Assembly: GCA_029204225.1 (NCBI GenBank) | Contig: CM055104.1 | Span: 47,252,451-47,316,450 of the forward strand | Direction: 5' to 3' | DNA length: 64,000 nt | Origin: Diphasiastrum complanatum | Lineage: Eukaryota; Streptophyta; Lycopodiopsida; Lycopodiales; Lycopodiaceae | Shown: positions 1 to 10,021 of the stretch, piece by piece | Layout: each line of letters begins with the position of its first letter | Position numbering within the stretch: position 1 is the stretch's first letter | Translations under genes and position numbers: made by a program | Notes under the pieces: model-generated | What the model was told of the DNA's origin: nothing | Seen by the model: the letters and a program-made list of their open reading frames with translations, nothing else | The model's database searches: none

Positions 1-1
1 A

Positions 2-277
2 ATGATAGTGGATAGAATTGAGATTCCGAATATGGAAGAATCTTCTACTCTGAAAGAGCAGTATTCATTACTCCTGATTATTCACGATGCAATATTTCTA
101 CACAATGTCATGTCTTCTCAGGCATGTGAGAGAGGAATGAATCAACCAACACTACAGATCAAAACCCATGTTGCAGACCTTTTGGAAAGAGTATATGGCA
201 ATGTTTATCCAGCTTCAAATGAAGCCAGTGTATGCGTCTTTGGGTTTTATTCTACCCCTTTTGGTGCTTACAGCTGA
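2..277 (+). CDS. Exon-like open frame of an unidentified host gene (5' end outside window)
   Basis: The frame is open from the window edge to a TGA at 275-277, giving about 91 residues. It has the composition of a real protein rather than a retroelement, with a helical stretch (LKEQYSLLLIIHDAIF) and a polar-aromatic segment (LLERVYGNVYPASNEAS). I see no reverse transcriptase, integrase or gag motif. I do not recognise the family, so no function is offered. No good GT donor lies next to the stop, so this may be a terminal exon or a gene fragment caught among repeats; tRNA-derived repeats begin about 300 bp downstream. It could also be a pseudogene fragment. Confidence 0.4.
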   Translation: MIVDRIEIPNMEESSTLKEQYSLLLIIHDAIFLHNVMSSQACERGMNQPTLQIKTHVADLLERVYGNVYPASNEASVCVFGFYSTPFGAYS

Positions 278-567
278 GCGAAGTAGTCTTTTTGTATCAT
301 ACGTTGCAATAGCTAGCAGAAGCTGGACTATTAATTGTTCACTGTTTGGATTGGAAGAAGATAAAAGAGGCTATATTTGGAACAGCTGAGCTGAGCTGGT
401 TGGATCCAAAACGATCTGTAGCAAAGGAATGATGCAACAGAAGGGAGAAAGTGCAGGTTGTCACCATTTGCACTGGAAGCCATGCTGCTCTTAACAATAG
501 CGCATTGCTCTATCCGGCCTTCAATCTCACTCCTCATGGACGTGTATTGATAATAGTCCTCCCTATA
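278..567. other. Spacer without recognisable gene
   Basis: About 290 bp between the open frame and the first tRNA-like repeat. Short open frames occur on both strands, but none shows a motif or plausible coding composition. Confidence 0.5.
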
Positions 568-676
568 AGGCTTCTTGGTTTCCAATGGGAGGTTCTTGGT
601 TTCCAATGGGAGGCTCGGAGGCCCGAACCTGAGACCAAAAAAACTTTGGATGTAACCAACTGAGCCAACCCCGTTG
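568..676 (-). repeat. Solitary tRNA-derived (SINE-like) repeat copy, minus strand
   Basis: Read on the minus strand this matches the monomer of the tandem array at 1268-2050. It contains a pol III box-A-like TGGCTCAGTTGG (complement at about 656-667), the shared centre ATCCAAAGTTT, and a diverged box-B-like GGTTCGGGCC (complement at about 618-628). The tail CCCATTGGAAACCAAGAA is present twice in tandem, whereas array monomers have it once. The copy shows that the tRNA-like unit also exists dispersed and in the opposite orientation. Confidence 0.75.
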
Positions 677-707
677 ATTTTTCCTCCCTATATTTTTCCA
701 CCCTATA

Positions 708-857
708 ACGGACCTGGATCCTTACCAAATGATCTGCGAGGCAATAAGGACTCCTTACACTCAGGACTAGGGTCATGCTTCCACGGACCTGGATCCCTAC
801 CAAACGATCTGCGAGGCAATAAGGACTCCTTACACTCACGACTAGGGTCAGCTGGAA
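708..857. repeat. 75-bp tandem duplication
   Basis: Two adjacent copies, 708-782 and 783-857, start with ACGGACCTGGATCC and contain GATCTGCGAGGCAATAAGG. They differ at only a few positions (ACTCAGGAC versus ACTCACGAC). The duplication begins 32 bp after the solitary tRNA-like repeat. No coding function is evident. Confidence 0.85.
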
Positions 858-1267
858 GCATGACGGATCGAAGCAAGTGTGTTAAAGCCATGTAGTCAGG
901 AAACAGTGCTTCCAATACAAGTCTGAAATGGATAACACTAAACAGCCTGCGTAAAAAGTACAAACATGCGACTATGCGACCAGTAAAACCCACCGTATGT
1001 CATCATCGGCTTGATTAAGTTCTGTGGAAGAAAAGAAACGGCTGCTAGGAGCTTCGTACATGTGGCCAGACCAGACAACATACAAACCTGTGGAGCTAAC
1101 GTCTTTATCTTTAGCTATTCTTTTGATATGGCTGAAAATTTTGTTCTCATGGCTCCAAATGTCAGACCTTTGTTTGCGCATAGGGAAATCCTCGGGAAGC
1201 CTCCATGAAAATTGGCAGAAGGGCTCACACATTATAGCTGGAATGGTCATTTTGCGTGAAATTATGT
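858..1267. other. Spacer without recognisable gene
   Basis: About 410 bp between two repeat blocks. The overlapping short frames carry no motif and no splice-bounded coding composition. Nothing assignable is seen. Confidence 0.5.
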
Positions 1268-2050
1268 CATTATTGCATACACACCCAAAGGGGTTGGCTC
1301 AACTGGTTAGCTTGGCATCCAAAGTTTCTTTGGTCCCAGGTTCGAGCCTTCCCTTGGAAACCAAGAAGCATTATTGCATACACACCCAACGAGGTTGGCT
1401 CAGTTGGTTGGCTTGGCATCCAAAGTTTCTTTGGTCCCAGGTTCGTGCCTCCCCTTGGAAACCAAGAAGCATTATTGCATACACACCCAACGGGGTTGGC
1501 TCAACTGGTTAGCTTGGCATCCAAAGTTTCTTTGGTCCCAGGTTCGAGCCTCCCCTTGGAAACCAAGAAGCATTATTGCATACACACTCAAGGGAGTTGG
1601 CTCAATTGGTTAGCTTGACATCCAAAGTTTCTTTGGTCTCAAGTTCGAGCCTTCCCTTGGAAACCAAGAAGCATTATTGCATACACACCCAACGGGGTTG
1701 GCTCAACTGGTTAGCTTGGCATCCAAAGTTTCTTTGGTCCCAGGTTCGAGCCTCCCCTTGGAAACCAAGAAGCATTATTGCATACACACCCAACGGGGTT
1801 GGCTCAGTTGGTTGGCTTGGCATCCAAAGTTTCTTTAGTCCCAGGTTCGAGCCTCCCCTTGGAAACCAAGAAGCATTATTGCATACACGTCCAACGGGGT
1901 TGGCTCAGTTGGTTAGCTTGACATCCAAAGTTTCTTTGGTCTCAATATATATATGAGACGCTGGCTCAATTGGTTAGCTTGACATTCAAAGTTTCTTTGG
2001 TCTCAAGTTCGAGCCTCCCCTTGGAAACCAAGAAGCATTATTGCATACAC
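1268..2050 (+). repeat. Tandem array of 101-bp tRNA-derived monomers
   Basis: Monomers begin CATTATTGCATACACACCC at 1268, 1369, 1470, 1571, 1672, 1773 and 1874, an exact 101-bp period. The seventh is broken at about 1942 by an AT-dinucleotide tract and followed by a partial eighth ending at 2050. Each full unit has a tRNA-like core: GGGG at the 5' side, box A (TGGCTCAGTTGG in units 2, 6 and 7, an exact fit to TRGCNNAGYNGG), box B GGTTCGAGCC (fits GWTCRANNC) about 43 bp later, then CCCC. This spacing is normal for tRNA and tRNA-derived SINEs. No intact cloverleaf is visible: T-stem pairing is only partial. The unit is therefore tRNA-derived, not a functional tRNA gene. No poly(A)/poly(T) tail separates units, so this is a tandem expansion rather than serial SINE insertion. 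Confidence 0.85.
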
Positions 2051-4315
2051 AAACGTAGATACAGTAGTCAAGATCTTATTTCCCAGTCCCAGACATGCAT
2101 TTGCAAGCTAACGAGTTGTTTTTACTAAGGAAATAGCTTGTGGCATTTCCAATGCAAGCATGATGCAACTTTGCATACTCTGACAAAACTGCTTCCCATT
2201 CAAGATTTGCACGCACATTCTTAGAATGTCGTCTTTCAGAGTGAAACCCAGTGAATTCAGCTTGACTCCGACATGGAATATTTTGGCTCCATGCAGGATG
2301 TACTACTATTTGGGAGGAGTTTTTGGATTTGATTTAGGTTGAGGTGTAGTTTTAGTTCTTTGTTCAAGTTTGGGTTTTGTAAAGGTCCACATTCATGCAC
2401 TTATATAGAGATGGCTATTTGTTTGGTTTTGAGTCTTTTAAGATCTTTTCCATTGAGCACATTGATTTGTGTTCTACTCATCTTGGCTATGTTCAGTGTG
2501 TCGTTGCAGACTAGTGGAACACGAATAAATTTCACTGAGATTTGCCTCTTTGGACAACTTTTCAGATTTGAGGCATATTTTGAGAATCTCGCTTCTTCCT
2601 ACCTCTTCTTATTTGAACTTAGCTATCTCAGCATGTTTGGTGGGTATTAACCGGCATTGCAAAAGAGGAGGATTTGTCAAATAATAAAAACATATTTCTC
2701 TATTACAGTTGCGAATTGTTTTCTTTGAAACTCAGATAATAGTTGTTTCTCTACACATTACGGTTTATCCAGTACAAGCCTTAAATATCTTTGTTGTAAA
2801 TCTTTCTAGATGTAATTTCTGGTACACGGAAAAGCTTGAGGCTTTAGTGCGCTTCTTTTCTTTTGGGACTTTCTTGAGAAAGCTTGAATCGAGAGAAATT
2901 TCTTGCGGTTCCTTTGGCAACTCTGTCTATGTAATATAAAACTCTTTTGTTGCTTTAAAATTATCTTGTGTGCGGGTGTCACGCCCCCGCATGACCGCCT
3001 GTTGGGTTGGGCTTTCGTTTTTAAATTGGAAAGTTCAAAACAAACTACACACGTATGTAGTTCCTATTGTGTTCACAAATAGCACGACAACCATTGCCTA
3101 TTGTAATTTGTGGCACAAAATGCTTTTGCTGTTCTTTTTTTTTTAATGTGAAAAAAAAAGTAGTAAGATTTCTTTTTATGTAGCTTGTAGCAACACACGG
3201 GCTGTTGTAATAGACATTTGATATAGACTGTTGTGAGCAGTTGCACGGCCTATTGTGGCAAGACCTCTCCAGTTTGGGCAGATTGTTCCCTTGCAGGCCA
3301 TGATATCTGCAAATAATCCGGTTAATGGAGTACAGTTCCACTTTTGCCCTCCACCGAAAAATCATCTTAAGGTCTTTTTTTTTGTGTCTCTGGTGACTGA
3401 AAATGGAGCCCCAACAATAAAAAAAGCCCCTCTCCATGAATCGTAAGCTCCTCTCTCCAAATAAAAAGAAGAAGGGTTGAAAGAGTTTCTTTTTACCCAC
3501 TTTCTCCACAAATCACTCACCCCCCGTCCAAAAGAGAAACTTTCAAATCCTCCTTCGACGGGGTGGCGTGGCATTTTTCTTGAGCCCCCCCAATCCCTCC
3601 TCTTTTTAATAAACATTAAAAAGGTTTGATAGATTAAAACAATTTTTGGAATTTTGAGGACGGTTAGTGTCACACTGCACATCATGCTTAGGCAATATGG
3701 TGTTACCCAAACTTTAAAATTTTTATGGATGACCAATGTCAAGTTGGCCATGAAGGACAACATGACAATGCCAAAATATTAATGTATAGGCTAAAAAACG
3801 AATGATCACGCATGAGTTAAGGGGCCCTTCATCCAAGTAAAGAAACTCCCCCTCCCCACCCGATCAATTTCTGCCATAAAAAAAGAGAGAGGGGGCAATG
3901 GGTGGTGGAAAATTGGGCAGGATAAGAGGAAGTACCAAAAGAGGGGTTCCTCGACTTTAAATCTGGAATATCATGATACTTGTCAACTTTCTTAAGCAAA
4001 ACCTTTGATTCTTGCCATGAAAAAATCAATCGAATTCTAAGCATACCAGTTTTTTGAAAAGGATGTCGGTTCCATTCTTTAAGGATGTCGACTTTCACGA
4101 ACACTGCTGCACCATGCACTCTATGTGTGTCCTAAACAATCAAGAAATAGAGCTTGCGTCTTTTCCAAAATTCGCATGCCAAAAAATTTGGTCACTTTTT
4201 TATATCTAAATCCAAGGATTTCTAAAACAAAATCAATCAGAACGAGCAAATTTGTCACAAGAATCTTAAAACTTTCCAATAGATAGATTTTCTTGAGTAG
4301 GAGTACGTGGAATAG
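2051..4315. other. Long spacer without recognisable gene
   Basis: About 2.3 kb of AT-rich DNA. A GC-rich TGTCACGCCC at 2977, resembling the start of some Ty3/gypsy LTRs, stands alone without a matching end. Homopolymer and pyrimidine-rich stretches occur at 3130-3170 and 3360-3600. No reading frame on either strand has recognisable domains. Confidence 0.45.
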
Positions 4316-4324
4316 GCACACCCC

Positions 4325-4360
<36 letters not shown>

Positions 4361-4705
4361 ATTGCCGTAAAAAATGTCCTGTTTGCCTGGCAAAAAATGT
4401 CACCATTTACCATCAAAAATGTCACACACAAAGCTGTGTATTTGTCGTAACTATATATGCATATATTAAAAATATTTATATCCCAATCCAGCAGTCTCCA
4501 CCCTCCTCCTTGCTACTATGAAGAAAAGTGCATGTTCCTGAAAGGTGAGCTTGGCTGAAGGGCAAATTTTACTAAAGAACATTTATCACATTCTGCTTGG
4601 CTGAGTGACAAGCTCCTTTGTTCATTCGTGAAGCTTGCAACAAACCAATCATTTTGGCTTTTGGCTGCACCTACAATGATGTGCAGCAGAACGAGCACTA
4701 CATAG
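4316..4705 (+). repeat. ~390-bp dispersed repeat, copy 1, starting with a GT microsatellite
   Basis: Starts ACACCCCACTAGT, followed by a GT run (4329-4358), then ACATTGCCGTAAAAAATGTC, GGCAAAAAATGTCACC and ATCAAAAATGTCAC. The same order of blocks recurs in direct orientation at 8931-9317 with about 90% identity by eye. The copy ends near GAGCACTACATAG. I see no TG...CA ends and no clear terminal inverted repeat, so it is not obviously an LTR or MITE; internally it repeats the word AAAAATGTC three times. The element class is unknown. Confidence 0.75.
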
Positions 4706-6069
4706 ATATTACAAAAATCCTTTAGAGATTATAGTTGATTTCTGGTGAAGATTTAAGAGGGGAAAACTTAGAAGGTACTCTTGCGGTAGGAAAGTGGCTG
4801 ATAACAAGTCCGATTGATTTGTGTCAAAACAACGTGATCTTAGTGTGGACTGAGATCCGTGGGTTGATGCAAGGAAAGAAATTCATGCAATATATTCTTT
4901 TGAGTGAATCTCTGGTTGAGATTTTTTGGATGTGAAAAAGCACTTATTGACCTAGAATTGATTTAGAATCAGATTAAATGTGGTGTTTTGGTACCACACC
5001 AAGACATTTAAATATTTTCTAAATTCGATACAACTAACCGAGTCAGGAGTGCTACTTCTGAGTTAGTTGTTGTAAATCAACAATAGAAATCTTACTTATG
5101 GATATTATTGTTGAAATGTATTGCTTATAAGTCACAACATTTATGAGTCGTTTTGGATTCATTTACAGATGGGTGTGCATAGAATATACGAGAACTTTTG
5201 GGACTTATCTTTTCCTGTTCGGAAAGGATGGAATGCTATCCCGGAAGACTCACGAGAGTTGGATAGTTGTTGTTTGCCAAAAGTTAGAACTTCTTGTAAT
5301 GAGATTCCGATAAATTTTAAGTTATTAAGATTAGAACTTAAGAGTACATTCTAGACTTATTCTAGATGAACCCTAACTTTCGAATGACACGTTGTGCAAT
5401 GTCTAAAGTAAGGGCGCTCTTGGGATTACAAACCTTATATGGGCACCGTGTGTGAGTTGGGAAAGTCTAGAACTTTCCAAATGGAAAGGACTTTCAGGAA
5501 CAACTCATGTGTCTTTTAATAATTGTATTGCACTCTTATGATATGGTACGGTCTTAGGAATCTGGAGAGTTGAGATTGGTGAATCATAACTCAGATTCTA
5601 AGATATACCTAATCCATAGGAGGAGATTGTGTTCATGGTAGATTACCCCGAATGAATAAACAAGATAGTGGAATTTTGGTACGACTGATCACCTTACCAA
5701 ATCAACTATGTTTATTCGGGTATAGACCAAGAAGTCATAGAGTGTCTGTTTAGGCTTTGCAGATTACCAAAGTGACATTATGAACATTCGCCTTTCGAAG
5801 TTCATTGGTCGCTTTTGGTCGGCCATATTTGTTAAACTAGAGATGACTCTAAGCTTAAAAGATTTTCTAATCATTGGTTGTTGCCTATGTGAGGGTATCA
5901 CGTTCTTTTATTGAGTATAGCACAAGAATCCGATGAGTTATGATTGATGAATCATAGTTCAGATTCTAGTTATACTTGATCGGTTAAAAGAAGGATGACC
6001 TACATGATCAGAAGATCAGTTACGATATCTATTCATATTTTCATAGAAATCTCCTCGGAGAGGTAGTCA
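4706..6069. other. Probable decayed Ty3/gypsy internal DNA, no readable gene
   Basis: About 1.36 kb ahead of readable gypsy integrase sequence. It holds an imperfect internal repeat: a block with GAATCATAACTCAGATTCTA near 5580 recurs as GAATCATAGTTCAGATTCTA near 5948. Placement suggests a pol region decayed beyond recognition, but no catalytic motif can be read. Confidence 0.3.
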
Positions 6070-6690
6070 CCTTGATGGATATTGGGTTATAGTAAGCATT
6101 TGGCTACCGGTTATAGCCCGTGCATGCTTACGTATAGTTTTAAACCTATATCACCCATTGCGGTAGAGACTCGGGCATTCAAGTTTCAGAAAGTAGCGGA
6201 TTTCCTACATGATATGCAGGAAATGCTACGGATTGCACGTGAGAATGTCCGGTGTACCAGGATGGGGACCGACATTATGCAAGTCTGAAAAGAGCACTGA
6301 GAGACTTCCAAGTGGGCGATTGGGTATTTTTTGAGAATCCCGATGGATTCAAGCGTATTGCGTACTGGCAAGCATTATTATTAGTCTCCTAGATATAGAG
6401 GACCGTATTAGATCTTGAAAAAGGTTGGATCCTTAGCTTACCAATTGGAACTCCCGGAAGGATCTCAAGTGCATCCCGTATTTCACGTAAGCCATCTCAA
6501 GAAGAGTCTACGTGAAGGAAAGCATCTTGGATCTGGAGATCAATTAGACCTGTTGGATGAATCATCAGGTGTATCTCGTCTTGAACCTGGAAAGATCTTG
6601 GATACAAGAACTAAACGATTGAGAAATCGTATAGTTATCGAGCATCTGGTTCGATGGAAGGGATGTACAGACGACGATGATTCCTAGGAA
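6070..6690 (+). pseudogene. Ty3/gypsy integrase C-terminus with chromodomain-like tail (decayed)
   Basis: In broken frames this segment encodes the end of a Ty3/gypsy polyprotein. First comes an integrase stretch with HLATGYSPCML, as in the plant gypsy motif around HLATGYSPF. A frameshifted portion follows, reading RDFQVGDWVFFENP, the SH3-like end of integrase (KR..F.VGDLV). Then, from about 6415, come LELPEGSQVHPVFHVSHLKK and finally ILDTRTKRLRNRIV..HLVRWKG, the beginning of a chromodomain as in chromoviruses. The frame stops just after WKGCTDDDDS, before the usual aromatic-rich end. At least two frame breaks make it nonfunctional. A polypurine tract and LTR follow immediately, the expected order for the 3' end of a gypsy element. 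Confidence 0.82.
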
Positions 6691-6750
6691 CAAGAAGGAA
6701 GCTTAAGGAGGAACTTTTTCAATTTTAAGTTCTGAGGACAGAACTTGAAT

Positions 6751-6763
6751 AAGGGGAAAATAA
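6751..6763 (+). promoter_or_regulatory. Polypurine tract before the gypsy 3' LTR
   Basis: AAGGGGAAAATAA lies directly before TGTCATGCCC. It sits about 65 bp after the gypsy stop codon and follows a GAGGACAGAACTTGAATAAG segment typical of gypsy 3' ends. It would prime plus-strand DNA synthesis. Confidence 0.65.
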
Positions 6764-8411
6764 TGTCATGCCCACGACTGGTCTCGGGTAGCATGTCCAT
6801 GCTAAGAACTGGTAGACCAACAACCCGTAAGTTAATTGTGACTATAAGGGAATTGGGGCCCTTATTTTTACATGGTCATTATTAATGGTTGTAGGCCTAA
6901 ACACTTGATGATGGATTTGTATGGATCTATCAGTGAGCCATTGGGAAACTGGATGACATGGCCCAGATAGGCTGCAGAGTTGTCCAGTGAGGTGTCATAG
7001 TGCACTACTAGTGGTGCATGGGCCTTGGAGGGTATAAGTATGCCTATTGGGCTCTCACTAGTGTATGCTTGATAGCATGACCGGTGGCAAGATGCTGCTG
7101 GTGTGATGCCTCATTCCTCTATGAGTGATTGATCCATAGCTTGGGGGCTAGATCCGTTCGATCTAGGTTTGGTTGGGTTGGTTTGTCCGCCATCAAGTTC
7201 CCTTGTGTTGGTTGTGATTGGCATGCTGTTGTAAAGCTACCTTTACAAGCTTTACTCCCAGCGCCACTGGCGCCAGCAGCGCCCCTGCTGCTCTCGGCTC
7301 CACCGGCGCCTGCGCTGCTCCCGGCGCCACTATGACCAGAATCCAGCCGGCGCCAAGTTCCTATGGCTGAAAATATTTGATTGGTTCTAGAGAAGTCCAG
7401 AGAGCTCAGATCGATGTGCAATCACCTCACACGATCTAGGCATGATTAAAGGAAGCCTGGGGATCAATAAATTCTAGAGAGAGAAAACGTGCTTTACCAG
7501 CCTGGGTAGAGTACTTGGTATGAGGGGAGGTGGCGAATCCCACCAATACTATAGGGGAGTGCGGGTTGCGACTCAGGGCGAGCTCCAACCAAGTCTCAGC
7601 CTCCCTTGCTGGAATGTTGTCCTGGCACTCACCTTGGCATGCTAGCGCCCCGGAGACTAGGGTCGGTCACACACTTGAAATGTAACCTTCTCAGATTTAT
7701 CAATAAAGTGGGATTTTCCTCAAAATGACTCTGATTACCTTCTGGATTTCAATGTTTGGTAAAAGCACCAGTTGTAAGGCCGCTTCAAACTTTTAATTTG
7801 GCACATAGCTGAGGGTCGTATCCCGGGACGCCAGCGGTATGTCGTCGGGGCCATTAGGTCCGTGGCGCCAGCAGTATGTTGTCGGGACCGTTTGGTCCAG
7901 GAACTGGTTGTCTCCATATTTGTTGCGGCTTGTGGTTCTGAGTGTTCCTTGCATGAATGTGAATAGGTTAAGCCCTTGGGGAACGGGCTCTAACCTGTCG
8001 GCTGAGTTGGATGGCTTGCTTGGGTGGAAGTTACCTGTTTATGGCTGTCCAGTCTGGCGTGGCGCCAGGTTGGCTTCCAGTGCTCGTGACGAAGCTTTCA
8101 ATTGGTTAAGTCTGATGTAAGTCAAATCGCTTGCTTGGAATGGATGTTACTCGTTTGTAACAAAGCTTCGAATTGGTTAAGTTTGTTGTATGTTAGGCGG
8201 CTTGCTTGGAGGGAAGTCACCCACATCGGGACCCCCGATCTGGCATGGCGCCAGGTTGGATCTAATGTCGGTTTCTGAACTTCCAGTTGGTTAAGTCTGA
8301 TCGTTGTTGGCGAGTTGGCTGCTTGTATGTCAAGTGGATTCGGACGGCAAGAGTTGAAGGCTGGGAAGCTAAGTCGTGGTTCTCGACTCCCTTTGGGATG
8401 CCTGCGCTACA
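6764..8411 (+). mobile_element. Candidate gypsy LTR (TGTCATGCCC...GCTACA)
   Basis: The left edge is set by the polypurine tract. The right edge is inferred because a tRNA-Met type primer-binding site begins at 8414, two bases after ...GCTACA. Within it are a TATA-like GGTATAAGTATG near 7030, a poly(A)-signal-like CAATAAAG near 7700, a GC-rich block at 7255-7345 with repeated GGCGCC palindromes, and imperfect ~75-bp repeats around 8085-8230 sharing TTGGTTAAG and GCTTGCTTGG. A length of 1648 bp would be long for a chromovirus LTR. No second copy is in the window, so the right boundary is inference. Confidence 0.45.
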
Positions 8412-8413
8412 TG

Positions 8414-8427
8414 TGGTATCAGAGTCG
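8414..8427 (+). promoter_or_regulatory. Primer-binding site, initiator tRNA-Met type
   Basis: TGGTATCAGAGTCG matches the common plant LTR-retrotransposon primer site TGGTATCAGAGC for ten or more bases. It follows the candidate LTR rather than preceding gypsy pol, which implies that internal DNA of a second element begins here. Confidence 0.6.
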
Positions 8428-8499
8428 ACTGGCCGGTCAGCTATGCGGATCTCGCGGAAATGGCCACTGTTTGGGGTTCAGCAGGACAACTGTTGTGCA

Positions 8500-8782
8500 A
8501 GGTGCTGCCCACAGTGTAAGCACGGGTGCGTCCACGGTTGGGGTGGTCGGCAGAACGGGGGACTTGATGAGTCAAGGTGCTGTCCTTGAGGTGTAAGCAC
8601 GGTCAGTTCTCGTGGTTCAGGCCTGGCGCTGTCTGCACGTAGGACAGATGAGGCAGTGTGCTGCCATTAGGTTGGTGTAAGCACGGTCTGTGCCTTGTGG
8701 GGTGCGGGGCGACATATTCGAACTGTACGGGTTAACCATTAATACAGAGATGCTGCTCGAATTCGGGTGTAAAGCACGGGTG
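8500..8782 (+). repeat. Four imperfect repeats sharing GTGCTG...GTGTAAGCACGG
   Basis: Blocks starting near 8501, 8577, 8658 and 8750 each combine (G/A)TGCTG with (G)TGTAA(A)GCACGG, at a period of about 76-92 bp. They lie just downstream of the primer-binding site, where untranslated leader or gag would be expected. No coherent reading frame spans them. Confidence 0.6.
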
Positions 8783-8930
8783 GTTAGCTGTCGGTGTGGG
8801 ATAGCTACGCCCACCAGACGCAAGCAGGAAGTCAAAAGTTGGAAAGGGCAATTTCAGGGGAGATCTTCTATGGAGCAATTGGTCTTCATTTGGGACGGCC
8901 ACCTTCAAAACTGAAACTCACTGAGCATGG

Positions 8931-8944
8931 GTACACCCCACTAG

Positions 8945-8975
<31 letters not shown>

Positions 8976-9317
8976 ACATTGCCGTAAAAAATGTCATGTT
9001 TGCCTGGCAAAAATGTCACCATTTATCATCAAAAATGTCACACACAAAGCTGTGTATTTTTTGTAACTATATATGCATATATTAAAAATAATTATATCCC
9101 GATCCAGCAGCCTCCACCCTCCTCCTTGCTACTATGCAAAAAAGTCCATGTTCTTGAAAGGCGAGCTTGGCTGAAAGGAAAATCTTACTAAAGAACGTTT
9201 ATCACGTTCTGCCTGGTTGAGTGACAAGCTCCTTTACTCATTCGTGAAGCTTGCAACAAACCAATCACTTTTGCTTTTGGCTACACCTACAATGATTTGC
9301 AGCAGCACGAGCACTAC
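8931..9317 (+). repeat. ~390-bp dispersed repeat, copy 2
   Basis: Direct copy of 4316-4705: ACACCCCACTAGT, a GT run at 8951-8975, ATTGCCGTAAAAAATGTC and the same tail through GAGCACTAC. Its GT run is shorter than in copy 1, and the single-base changes are scattered. The two copies bracket about 4.2 kb that includes the gypsy remnant. Confidence 0.75.
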
Positions 9318-9346
9318 CTAGGTGCAGCCACCCGAACTAAAGAACC

Positions 9347-9720
9347 CAAACGATTTGCAGCACAATTGAATATGGTTTTTGCATTTCCTCTGAATCTTCT
9401 GAGCAAACTGAGACACAAACGATTCTGCTACACCATAAAATTTGAGTACGGTTTCCATGTTTCCCTTGAATCTGTTAAAGCAAATTGAGACACACCTTCT
9501 AGAAGAATCCTGCTAATTGGTTGAACGAATATCTGAAATTTTGATGTTGATTTAAAACGTGATTGAAAATGTGAAGTTACACACATAAATGGTTTAGTCA
9601 GTCTTTGAGGTGTTGATTTCTTACTTTGTAAAATCATTGCCGATTCCACCATAAAATTTGAGTATGGTTTATACGTTCCTTCTAAATCTTCTAAATCTAC
9701 AGAGTAAATTGAGACATCTT
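9347..9720 (+). repeat. Three imperfect ~75-bp repeats
   Basis: Units near 9347, 9416 and 9636 share CACCATAAAATTTGAGTA(C/T)GGTTT (first copy more diverged) and end in AAATTGAGACA(C/T). The first two are adjacent; the third is 140 bp away. No coding function is seen. Confidence 0.6.
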
Positions 9721-10021
9721 CATGGATGGTCATCCACTGCCAAAGGCTATGGGCTACTCAGTTGTTCAATGGATTGTTTGATCTTCACGACTTGCATCAA
9801 TTGTTGTTGTCGGATCCAGAAGCTTCTTGTCCATTTTGTCCTAAACGAGTAAGCTTGCTGTCCATTTTGCACTAAATTCACTTCCCATAGTGGATTTAGT
9901 TTACTTATAAACAAATCTAATCACTGTTGTAGAATTGCAACCTTCTTTCAACGGTTTCCAAATACAAGTATGTTGAATTTTTTCTTACTTTTAGAGCTCT
10001 AAATCAAGCACCAAACCTTAA

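Noticed and set aside
1256-1956. Overlapping 80-160-residue plus-strand frames with repeated HTQRGWL / LVSLASKVSLVPGSS motifs
   Set aside because: They follow the 101-bp tRNA-derived monomer across successive copies; the period is not a multiple of three and all frames are open by repeat structure. Not a protein gene.
1268-2050. Functional tRNA genes in the tandem array
   Set aside because: Box A and B fit, but no intact cloverleaf (incomplete T-stem, no convincing anticodon arm); tRNA-derived repeat is the better call.
1268-2050. CRISPR array
   Set aside because: Monomers are contiguous and nearly identical across the whole 101 bp, with no unique spacers, and the window is plant nuclear DNA.
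2977-2986. Start of a gypsy LTR at TGTCACGCCC
   Set aside because: No polypurine tract before it, no primer site or second copy; ten bases alone do not support an LTR.
4316-4705. CACTA-type DNA transposon because of CACTAGT at the repeat start
   Set aside because: No matching inverted end (TAGTG) at the other border and no subterminal repeats beyond short AAAAATGTC words.
4316-9317. The ~390-bp direct repeats as LTRs of one element
   Set aside because: No TG...CA ends, no primer site after the left copy, and the gypsy remnant between them has its own polypurine tract and LTR start at 6764.
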